Source: JBJENW01 sp051880395
Lineage (GTDB): Bacteria > Bacillota > Clostridia > Lachnospirales > Lachnospiraceae
Assembly: GCA_051880395.1 (NCBI GenBank)
Contig: JBJENW010000012.1
Location: 1 to 5,098, forward strand
Length of the DNA: 5,098 nt
Reading direction: 5' to 3'
Positions 1-5,098 of this stretch are shown one piece after another. The notes under the pieces are model-generated. The model was not told where the DNA came from. It saw only the letters and a program-made list of their open reading frames with translations, and made no database searches. Both the position numbers and the translations under genes were made by a program. Each line of letters begins with the position of its first letter. Position 1 is the first letter of the stretch.

Positions 1-6
1 AGTCCA

Positions 7-27
7 ATGCCGGGTTCCCGCCGGCAT
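7..27. repeat. GC-rich inverted repeat past the LanM-like gene
   Basis: ATGCCGG (7-13) and CCGGCAT (21-27) are perfect 7-bp inverted arms around a 7-nt GC-rich loop. The repeat begins about 22 bp after the stop codon of the minus-strand 220-aa gene, so it could form a hairpin at the 3' end of its transcript. No T tract follows on either strand (minus strand continues TGGACT), so it is not a standard intrinsic terminator. It could be a 3' stabilising hairpin, a protein-binding palindrome, or the edge of a structure cut by the window. Confidence 0.4.
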
Positions 28-49
28 GATCACTCAAGATTCCGAGAGA

Positions 50-712
50 TCATATATTTTTGGCATACGCTCCTCCATTCCAGGGATGATAAATCTTTAG
101 CAATTCTTCCACATCCGCACTGTTTTCTTTACAAAAAAGAACACTCTTTTGATATCCGTCTTTTATCCATCCCGCCTGTTTTTCCTCCTGTAGAAAATCC
201 TGTAAAAACACCGGCTCTTTTGCAATGTTTGGACAATACTGATATCCGTTTTCAAATAACGGCCAAACGTCCCGGATCACCGGATGCTCCTCCATTCGTA
301 TGATTTCCTGTCGATGCAGTTCTTTTCCTCCGATTGCCGCTACGAGTGCCGCCAGACTTCCCAGTCTTTGATAAAACGCCGAATCCGTATCTGCACCGCA
401 ACTCTGTTCTTCCAAAAACTCCACAAAGCTGCAATCGTCATACACCAATATTTTCTTTCGATAAAACGGCAGATCTTTTTGCACGTTCTGGTTAAACCAT
501 GCCAGATATTTCTGAAACGTCTGTTCCGTATAAAGCAGCCGTTCGTCATAAATCACACGCTTGTTCTGCGCGAACTGCACACAACTGCGTGTCTGCCCGA
601 TCGGTGTCACTGTCTGTAATTCCAGATCCTCTAAAATATCAAAAAAAGTATACAAAATGGCTCGTTTATGGCTTTTTATCTTGGCATATGCCTGTTCCAT
701 TCTATTCTGCAT
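50..712 (-). CDS. Short degenerate LanM dehydratase-like (DUF4135-like) protein
   Basis: A 220-aa cytoplasmic-type protein with no signal peptide or membrane segment. Residues about 38-155 follow, in order and spacing, the dehydratase core of class II lanthipeptide synthetases (LanM), which phosphorylate and eliminate Ser/Thr in precursor peptides. Y55-R58 (YDER) sits where LanM has YKPR; a 'TFQKYLAWFN' stretch (65-74) matches the following helix; VEFL (97-100) matches the W/VEF(I/V) strand; FYQRLG (113-118) matches the yY.RlG helix; ELHRQE (131-136) replaces DxHxEN; and EHPVIRDVWPLF (142-153) replaces GEyPvliDlEtLF. Thus the Lys of YKPR, the first Asp and the Asn of DxHxEN, and the Glu of DLE are all changed, while H133 and D148 remain. 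LanM proteins are about 900-1100 aa; the rest of the dehydratase and the LanC-like zinc cyclase are missing. The ATG at 712 is chosen because AAAGTAGG lies 7 nt upstream, with an extended -10 about 30 nt upstream. The assignment is from memory of the family pattern, not a search. A pseudoenzyme, a split-LanM part, or a remnant kept open by chance are all possible. Confidence 0.6.
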   Translation of the reverse strand: MQNRMEQAYAKIKSHKRAILYTFFDILEDLELQTVTPIGQTRSCVQFAQNKRVIYDERLLYTEQTFQKYLAWFNQNVQKDLPFYRKKILVYDDCSFVEFLEEQSCGADTDSAFYQRLGSLAALVAAIGGKELHRQEIIRMEEHPVIRDVWPLFENGYQYCPNIAKEPVFLQDFLQEEKQAGWIKDGYQKSVLFCKENSADVEELLKIYHPWNGGAYAKNI

Positions 713-741
713 ACAAAAACCTACTTTCTTTTTTTGTTTTC

Positions 742-750
742 ATTATACCA
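742..750 (-). promoter_or_regulatory. Extended -10 promoter for the LanM-like gene
   Basis: The minus strand reads TGGTATAAT (750 down to 742): a perfect TATAAT with the TGn extension. No good -35 lies 16-18 bp upstream (TGTGGA at 770-765 is poor), which is tolerated at extended -10 promoters. Transcription would start near 735, giving a short A-rich leader, then the ribosome binding site at 727-720 and ATG at 712. The element begins at the last base of the preceding terminator stem, so the 220-aa gene can be expressed independently of the ABC operon. Confidence 0.6.
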
Positions 751-795
751 AAAAAGAGCCTTTCTCCACATTTTTTGAATAAAAGGCTCTTTTTT
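750..795 (-). terminator. Intrinsic terminator after the ABC transporter operon
   Basis: Perfect 14-bp inverted repeat: 750-763 (AAAAAAGAGCCTTT) pairs with 782-795, loop 18 nt. On the minus strand the GGCTC stem runs into six T residues, 28 bp after the permease stop codon. The arms are A/T-tracted on both sides, so it could also act on plus-strand transcripts. With only a five-base GAGCC/GGCTC core and a wide loop, it may leak, allowing some read-through into the LanM-like gene. Confidence 0.8.
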
Positions 796-822
796 ATGAC
801 TAAGCGTTAAAATTTCTTGTTT

Positions 823-2811
823 TTAACTCTCCACAATCTTATAATACACACGCGCCGTCATACGATAGACGATCGTATACGCGATGAAGAAAATCAAAAT
901 GGTGCAGGCGATGCAAAGTAAAAACAGTTTCGTGTTATCTAACATGCACATCTTTAACAAGGTCTTAATGATCGGGAAAGCGGCAAATACATGTACCATT
1001 GCTACAAGTACAGGCAGGAAAAATACCATACGAATCTGTGTCTGAATCGTCTTTCGCACTTCTTTTTTGCTCATACCGACTTTCTGCATGATGACAAATC
1101 GTTCTTTGTCCTCATACCCCTCAGAAATCTGCTTGTAATAGATGATCAGAACGGTTGCCATCAAAAACAAAACGCCAAGCATCACACCTAAAAATAGAAA
1201 GCTTCCGGTTGCCGAGCGGAATTCCTGATATTCTTCTGCATAGTTGTACACCGAATAAATAAAACTCCAGTTTCTTCCTACATAATCCTGACACTGCTCC
1301 TTCAGTTCACTTTTCTCTTTTTTGGTTCCAACCACATCGAACTGCAGCTTATAATTGCGAAGGTTCATTGGCGCATACTCTTTTTGTTCGCTGCATTTTT
1401 GACACAGTTCGTCATATGCCTGATCTTCCAACGCGAGGAAACTGACATTTTGATAAATATTTCCATTCGTATCTGTTGGGAAACTGTAAAGTTTCTTCTG
1501 CACCTCAATCTGTGTTCCTACCATATTCGATTTCTGTTCGAGACTTTCTCCTTTATCCACATATAGTGCCGCTCCATTTTCTTTTAAAGAAAGTTTTTTC
1601 CCGGTTAATGTCTCATAATCCGATTGTTTCAATACGATCATAAAATAGATGTCTGATCCAAAAAACTTGTTCGTATATTGATATGATTGATCTGCTCCTT
1701 GTTTCAAAACCAGTTCTAAAGTTTCAAACTGGCGGATGCTATTTAACTGATATTTTTTTTGTGATTTTTCCAATACATTTTCCGCTACTGTTTTTGCTTT
1801 TTCTAATTCTTTCTCTGCCATCGTTTCCATATTTATGCCAATCGAGATGTCACGTGGTGCCAGTTTTTTCACTGCATCCTGTGTACCCTCATACATCGAA
1901 ACGGTTGTAGACAGTGTGACCAGCACCATCGTGGATAAAATACAGATATTTGCCAGTCCGACTGCATTCTGCTTCATACGATACAACATACCGGATACCG
2001 CGGTAAAATGTCCCGTCTGATAATAAAAATTTTTATTTTTGCGAAGCAGTTTCAAAATCACGATACTGCAGGCGGTAAATAACAGGTAGGTTCCTATGAT
2101 TACCAACACTACTGCTACAAAGAACAAGAACATTGCAGAAGCATCTTTTGTTCTCCAGGAAATCCCGTATCCCCCGGCAAGCGCAGCCACACCAAGAATC
2201 GCCAACACCCATTTGGTTTTCGGTTCGCGTTCTCCTGCATGCTCGCTGTGTAACAGTTCGATCGGATTGGACAGATGCAGACGGCATACACTTGCTGCAA
2301 ACAGTACGATCGCAATCGCCGTAAACAACACAACGGTCCAGATCACTGCCTTTGGAATAATCTGAAATGGGATCGGTGCCGTCTCATGCACTAATTTTAC
2401 CAGAATCATAACCAGCAGTTTATTTAGTAAAATGCCGATGACAAGGCCTCCCACTAATCCAATTGCAGAAACAAACAAATTTTCCCAAAACAATACACGC
2501 CCAATATGTCGTTTTTCCATTCCAAGAATATTATACAGACCAAATTCTTTCTTTCGGCGGCGAATCAAAAACGAATTGGTATAAAACAGAAAGATGACTG
2601 CAAAGATTCCAACTGTGTAAGTTCCAAATAGCAATAACTGTTGAATATTTTCTCCGCCATGCATTTTCGCAATTCCCGGATGAAAGGAAATGGCTGACAT
2701 CACGTAAAACATCATAACTGTCACAAGAAACGTCAGCAGATACGGGAAATAAAACTTTCCGTTTTTCCGAATATTTTGTATCGCTAATTTCGAATAAAAC
2801 CCTTTATTCAC
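823..2811 (-). CDS. BceB-type FtsX-like ABC transporter permease
   Basis: Inner-membrane permease of a peptide-antibiotic resistance/sensing type ABC transporter. Numbering from a GTG at 2820, hydrophobic segments lie near 24-45, 63-83, 113-142, 157-179, 203-221, 228-258, 286-309, 538-562, 597-618 and 630-652: ten membrane spans. A hydrophilic domain of about 228 residues (310-537) sits between spans 7 and 8, the hallmark of BceB/VraG/PsdB permeases, where it contacts the peptide or its lipid-bound target. Basic segments after spans 2 and 8 (RRRKKEFGLYNILGM, about 88-101, and YEDKERFVIMQKVGM, about 569-583) are the cytoplasmic coupling regions of the FtsX fold. The length of about 662 aa is normal for the family. 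I place the start at the GTG at 2811 (VNKGFYSKLAIQN...), because GGAGGTGA (2824-2817) is correctly spaced for it and not for the GTG at 2820, which lies inside that ribosome binding site. It overlaps the ATPase stop by 8 bp, implying translational coupling. The exact substrate cannot be told from sequence. Confidence 0.93.
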   Translation of the reverse strand: MNKGFYSKLAIQNIRKNGKFYFPYLLTFLVTVMMFYVMSAISFHPGIAKMHGGENIQQLLLFGTYTVGIFAVIFLFYTNSFLIRRRKKEFGLYNILGMEKRHIGRVLFWENLFVSAIGLVGGLVIGILLNKLLVMILVKLVHETAPIPFQIIPKAVIWTVVLFTAIAIVLFAASVCRLHLSNPIELLHSEHAGEREPKTKWVLAILGVAALAGGYGISWRTKDASAMFLFFVAVVLVIIGTYLLFTACSIVILKLLRKNKNFYYQTGHFTAVSGMLYRMKQNAVGLANICILSTMVLVTLSTTVSMYEGTQDAVKKLAPRDISIGINMETMAEKELEKAKTVAENVLEKSQKKYQLNSIRQFETLELVLKQGADQSYQYTNKFFGSDIYFMIVLKQSDYETLTGKKLSLKENGAALYVDKGESLEQKSNMVGTQIEVQKKLYSFPTDTNGNIYQNVSFLALEDQAYDELCQKCSEQKEYAPMNLRNYKLQFDVVGTKKEKSELKEQCQDYVGRNWSFIYSVYNYAEEYQEFRSATGSFLFLGVMLGVLFLMATVLIIYYKQISEGYEDKERFVIMQKVGMSKKEVRKTIQTQIRMVFFLPVLVAMVHVFAAFPIIKTLLKMCMLDNTKLFLLCIACTILIFFIAYTIVYRMTARVYYKIVES

Positions 2812-3571
2812 GGCGTTCACCTCCCGTTGTAATGACTGTCAAAGTATCCGAGATTTTCGCAAACATTTCCTCTTTACTGCGGTTTGCCCGATATAATTGA
2901 TGGAACACTTCCCCATCTTTGATAAACAACACGCGCTTTGCGCAGCTTGCTGCTTTGATCGAATGGGTAACCATTAGAATGGTCTGCCCTTCTTCGTTAA
3001 TCTGTTCAAATAAATCCAATAAGCTGTCTGCTGCATGAGAGTCGAGTGCTCCGGTCGGTTCATCTGCCAAAATCAATTCCGGCTCTGTGATCAGTGCTCT
3101 TGCCACTGCTGCACGCTGTTTTTGTCCACCGGATACCTCATACGGATACTTATCCAACAGTGCCGCGATTCCTAATTTATCTGCCAACGGTCCAATCCTG
3201 TTTTCCATCACAGATGGCTTCTTTTTGGAAAGAACCAACGGAAGATAAATATTATCTCTTAAGGAAAAAGTGTCTAATAGGTTAAAATCCTGAAACACAA
3301 ATCCCAGATGTTCCCGTCGAAACGCTGCGATTTCTTTTTCTTTAATGTCTGACAAGCGTTTTCCATTCAACTGTACCTCTCCACTGGTCGGTTTATCGAG
3401 CGATGCTAAAATATTTAACAAGGTCGTTTTTCCGGAACCACTTTCTCCCATGATCGCTACATATTCGCCCTGTTCCACAGAGAAATTTACATCCTGCAGT
3501 GCCTGTACTTTGTTTCCACCAAATCGTGTTGTATAAACTTTCTTTAAATTATTTACTTCCAATAAATTCAT
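2804..3571 (-). CDS. BceA/MacB-like ABC transporter ATP-binding protein
   Basis: A 255-aa cytoplasmic ATPase that powers the FtsX-like permease encoded immediately after it. All nucleotide-binding motifs are intact: Walker A GESGSGKT (42-49), Q-loop glutamine at about 94 in FVFQDFN, signature VSGGQ (146-150), Walker B LILADE with catalytic E171, D-loop ALD (175-177), and switch histidine H203 in VTHS. The length and the NLLEVNNLKKVY opening fit the BceA/VraF/LolD-MacB branch. ATG at 3571 is preceded by GGAGG (3582-3578) with 6 nt spacing. The stop overlaps the permease start (GTGAATAA contains both). BceAB-type modules generally confer self-protection or resistance to bacitracin, lantibiotics or cationic peptides by freeing their lipid targets, and often work with a BceRS two-component system; none is present in this window. 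MacB-like or other FtsX-coupled roles are less likely given the partner's topology. Confidence 0.95.
   Translation of the reverse strand: MNLLEVNNLKKVYTTRFGGNKVQALQDVNFSVEQGEYVAIMGESGSGKTTLLNILASLDKPTSGEVQLNGKRLSDIKEKEIAAFRREHLGFVFQDFNLLDTFSLRDNIYLPLVLSKKKPSVMENRIGPLADKLGIAALLDKYPYEVSGGQKQRAAVARALITEPELILADEPTGALDSHAADSLLDLFEQINEEGQTILMVTHSIKAASCAKRVLFIKDGEVFHQLYRANRSKEEMFAKISDTLTVITTGGERRE
2817..2824 (-). promoter_or_regulatory. Ribosome binding site that fixes the permease start
   Basis: The minus strand reads GGAGGTGA, a perfect match to the anti-Shine-Dalgarno sequence. GGAGG ends at 2820, leaving 8 nt to the GTG at 2811. The alternative GTG at 2820-2818 is part of this element and so is an unlikely start. 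The site lies inside the last codons of the ATPase gene. Confidence 0.8.
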
Positions 3572-3626
3572 AATCTTCCTCCATTCTAGTTTGCTTGATC
3601 GATCGCTTTCTTTTTTGTTCTTCTAT

Positions 3627-3655
3627 ATTCTAACAAGAATAGAGATCCGTTTCCA
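3627..3655 (-). promoter_or_regulatory. Promoter of the ABC transporter operon
   Basis: On the minus strand TGGAAA (3655-3650, 4/6 to TTGACA) is separated by 17 bp from TAGAAT (3632-3627, 5/6 to TATAAT), which carries a TGT extension directly upstream. The predicted start near 3620 gives a leader of about 50 nt to the ATPase ATG, containing a GATCGATC palindrome (3597-3604). The promoter lies between the lipoprotein terminator and the ATPase, so the transporter is its own transcription unit. The weak -35 would suit activator control. Confidence 0.55.
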
Positions 3656-3664
3656 TTGATTTGA

Positions 3665-3700
3665 CTTACAAAAAAAGACGGAACCTTACATTTTTGTAAG
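3665..3700. promoter_or_regulatory. Possible operator: repeated CTTACA half-sites
   Basis: CTTACA occurs at 3665-3670 and 3685-3690, exactly 20 bp (two helical turns) apart, with the inverted copy TGTAAG at 3695-3700. The nearest copy is 9 bp upstream of the proposed -35 of the transporter promoter, a usual place for a response-regulator activator. Two of the three copies form the terminator stem, so the pattern may simply be a by-product of the hairpin. This is a speculative assignment from arrangement only. Confidence 0.25.
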
Positions 3701-3708
3701 GTTCCGCC
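3670..3708 (-). terminator. Intrinsic terminator of the lipoprotein gene
   Basis: Perfect 12-bp inverted repeat: 3679-3690 (CGGAACCTTACA) with 3695-3706, tetraloop TTTT (plus strand). On the minus strand the stem is followed by TC and then seven T residues (3676-3670). It begins 25 bp after the lipoprotein stop codon and separates that gene from the ABC operon. Confidence 0.88.
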
Positions 3709-3730
3709 CTTCTATGTTTCTTACACTTCC

Positions 3731-4879
3731 TTATCTAAGATATGCTGCAAGCTGATAGACTCTTTCTCTTGTCAGTTCTGCTCCCTTCTGACTTTCCACC
3801 GCAGACTGCATACTGCCGCCTTCATAAGCGGCTCCGGCCTCTTTCATTGCCTGTTCTTTTTGAGAAATCCAGTTCTTTTCTTCTTCTACGATCGTGTTCA
3901 TGGTCGCCTCATCCAGCGTTGCCTTTAACGTTCCCCAAATCTGATTCAACTCTGTATCCCAGATTGTATAAAGTTCAGAGCTTGCCTCATTGATGTCTGT
4001 CTGCGTGGTCGCCTGATCAAGTTTTGCCTGCACTTCGGCTGCTCTGCTCTCGACATTTGCCAGTTCCGTATCAATTGCTGCTCCACTGTCAGATAAACCA
4101 GATGCATCTGTCGCTGTTTTTTCTGCACCAAAGAATCCGTCCTGCGCTTCCACGTTATAGATTCCATAGGTTGTTGTCGTTCCTCCCGCGCCCTCTAACA
4201 TTCCGGTCATGGATACCCATTGTTTGAATTCCTCCGGCAGTTCGCTGACCGGCGCTCCCGGGAGATAAATGTAAATCTCATTGGCATTGTCCAATCCATA
4301 CGGTTCACTGTAATGATATCTGATCCCGTCAATAAATTCCTCTTCGTCCACATTTTTCTCATAATTGATCGACTCGATCCGAACCAGATAGGTATACTCA
4401 TTTACCTTCTCCGGCTTTGTAAAGGCACCTTCAAACCCGCATTGATATACCGTTCCATTCGGATATCCCTCACCTGTATCTCCCATATCACTGTCACTGT
4501 AAAAACCACTAAAACTTCTATCTGCATTTATATTTAATTCTGTCGACCATGCGCCTGCTCCACTACAAAACGTAAACGTGTATCCTGATAATTTCTGAAA
4601 CAGTGCTGGCACTTGATCCGTTTCCTTTGAAGATGTTTTCTCTTTTTCCTCTGACGCATCGCTGCTGCTTGTTTCTTCGCTCTCCTGTTTCGTGTCACTT
4701 TTGTCCTTTGGTTCACTTTCGGTATCTGAAGCATCATCTGACTCTTCTTTTTCCAAAGGCACTGCCGTATTCTCCTGATTTGTTGTTGTCCCCTCATTTT
4801 GTGCAGAACCACAAGCTCCCACTGCCACCATACTCGCCGCTGCACACAGCATCCAAATAATTTTTCGATACTTTTTCAT
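3731..4879 (-). CDS. Lipoprotein with LprI-like (DUF1311) C-terminal domain
   Basis: A 382-aa secreted lipoprotein. A basic start (MKKYRK) and hydrophobic stretch lead to a lipobox VGAC with the lipidated Cys at 23. Residues about 24-90 are a Ser/Thr/Glu/Asp/Lys-rich, low-complexity tether that would cross the cell wall. Residues about 92-250 form a compact domain I do not recognise by name, rich in Gly and aromatics, with two cysteines (105, 147) and an EIYIYLPGAPVSELPEEF segment (201-218). Residues about 278-381 are helical and match the DUF1311/LprI-like pattern (xELNQIWGTL near 310-318, EEEKNWISQKEQ near 332-343, a YEGGS turn at 352-356, then LTRERVYQL), named after a mycobacterial lysozyme inhibitor; the cysteines common in that family are absent here. 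Extracellular lysozyme or envelope protection is possible but not shown. ATG at 4879 has GGGAGG (4894-4889) 9 nt upstream. It is a separate transcription unit from the ABC operon by its own terminator. Confidence 0.85.
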   Translation of the reverse strand: MKKYRKIIWMLCAAASMVAVGACGSAQNEGTTTNQENTAVPLEKEESDDASDTESEPKDKSDTKQESEETSSSDASEEKEKTSSKETDQVPALFQKLSGYTFTFCSGAGAWSTELNINADRSFSGFYSDSDMGDTGEGYPNGTVYQCGFEGAFTKPEKVNEYTYLVRIESINYEKNVDEEEFIDGIRYHYSEPYGLDNANEIYIYLPGAPVSELPEEFKQWVSMTGMLEGAGGTTTTYGIYNVEAQDGFFGAEKTATDASGLSDSGAAIDTELANVESRAAEVQAKLDQATTQTDINEASSELYTIWDTELNQIWGTLKATLDEATMNTIVEEEKNWISQKEQAMKEAGAAYEGGSMQSAVESQKGAELTRERVYQLAAYLR

Positions 4880-4932
4880 CTTACTTTTCCTCCCTCTCTT
4901 TAGAATGTTCTCTCAGAATCAGTCTCCTATTT

Positions 4933-4941
4933 ATTTTATCA
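4933..4941 (-). promoter_or_regulatory. Probable extended -10 promoter of the lipoprotein gene
   Basis: The minus strand reads TGATAAAAT (4941 down to 4933): TAAAAT, 5/6 to consensus, with a TGA extension. No convincing -35 is found 16-18 bp upstream (TTTTAG at 4961-4956). The predicted start near 4926 gives a leader of about 47 nt before the ATG at 4879. Confidence 0.45.
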
Positions 4942-5098
4942 TATCTTTCAAAATTCTAAAACACTTTTATCCGCTCTACTTAGGTTAAACATCTACGATA
5001 CTATTCGCACAATTTTTTACGTTACGCGGACGTTTCCGGTATTCGGCAGGAGGCAAGGTGCGGGGTGGCTGAAACAAAAGTGGCTAGACAGAAATGAA
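4942..5098. other. Upstream region with no supported gene
   Basis: The part near the lipoprotein promoter is AT-rich, while 5020-5098 is clearly richer in G+C. On the minus strand a 32-codon frame is open from 5083 to a TAA at 4985, with a TAG just before it (5086-5084). Its peptide contains LPPAEYRKRPRNVKN, which faintly recalls the PAEYR tails of IS3-type transposases, but it has no start or ribosome binding site and is too short to assign. On the plus strand AGGAGG at 5048-5053 precedes GTG at 5065, which gives only ten codons, ending in a TGA that overlaps an ATG at 5094. Nothing here is strong enough to call a gene. Confidence 0.4.

Noticed and set aside
284..619. Plus-strand open frame of 111 codons opposite the LanM-like gene
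   Set aside because: No ribosome binding site, biased composition typical of an antisense shadow, and the minus-strand frame has the promoter, ribosome binding site and family pattern.
806..827. AT-rich inverted repeat GTTAAAA / TTTTAAC at the permease stop codon
   Set aside because: Only 7 bp, nearly all A/T, with an 8-nt loop; too weak for a terminator, and the strong one at 750-795 is next to it.
4534..4845. Minus-strand 103-codon basic, Arg/Lys/Gln-rich frame inside the lipoprotein gene
   Set aside because: It is a frame-shifted reading of the acidic, Ser-rich linker codons of the lipoprotein; the signal peptide, lipobox and ribosome binding site support the other frame.
5048..5098. AGGAGG followed by GTG at 5065 on the plus strand, then ATG at 5094
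   Set aside because: The GTG frame has ten codons only, and the ATG has no good ribosome binding site and runs off the window, so no gene can be supported.
1..5098. Search by eye for CRISPR arrays, tRNA/rRNA genes, riboswitches and a lanthipeptide precursor gene
   Set aside because: No regularly spaced repeats, no tRNA-like cloverleaf, no recognised riboswitch core, and the intergenic gaps are too short or lack a Cys/Ser/Thr-rich small frame with a leader and ribosome binding site.

Overview
The window (roughly 40% GC by eye) looks like chromosome from a gut-type Firmicute, most likely a Lachnospiraceae/Clostridia relative. The basis is strong GGAGG-type ribosome binding sites, extended -10 promoters, intrinsic hairpin terminators with U tracts, a lipoprotein with an LprI-like tail, and a BceAB-type ABC transporter. 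All four supported genes lie on the minus strand, so transcription runs from the right end towards the left.

Layout in the direction of transcription: (1) 4942-5098 is an upstream region with no supported gene. (2) 4879-3731 encodes a lipoprotein with a long acidic/Ser-rich tether, a middle domain I do not recognise, and a C-terminal DUF1311/LprI-like helical domain. It has its own extended -10 element and ends in a strong terminator (3708-3670). (3) A new promoter (about 3655-3627) drives a two-gene operon: a BceA/MacB-like ABC ATPase (3571-2804) overlapping by 8 bp a 10-TM FtsX-like permease with a large extracellular domain (2811-823; GTG start). (4) A perfect 14-bp hairpin terminator (795-750) ends that operon. 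An extended -10 element begins in its last base and drives (5) a 220-aa protein (712-50). That protein reads as an isolated, catalytically degenerate piece of the dehydratase core of class II lanthipeptide synthetases (LanM, DUF4135). A GC-rich inverted repeat lies just past it at the left edge.

The most unusual item is the LanM-like 220-aa protein. It keeps the spacing and scaffold of the LanM dehydratase core over about 125 residues, but the landmark residues are replaced and there is no N-terminal region or LanC cyclase domain. It has its own promoter and ribosome binding site and no internal stops, which argues for a maintained pseudoenzyme-like protein rather than plain decay, though decay is not excluded. 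It follows a BceAB-type transporter, a family known for resistance to bacitracin, lantibiotics and other cell-wall peptides. No lanthipeptide precursor, BceRS-type two-component system or intact LanM is visible here. Any functional link is inference from adjacency.
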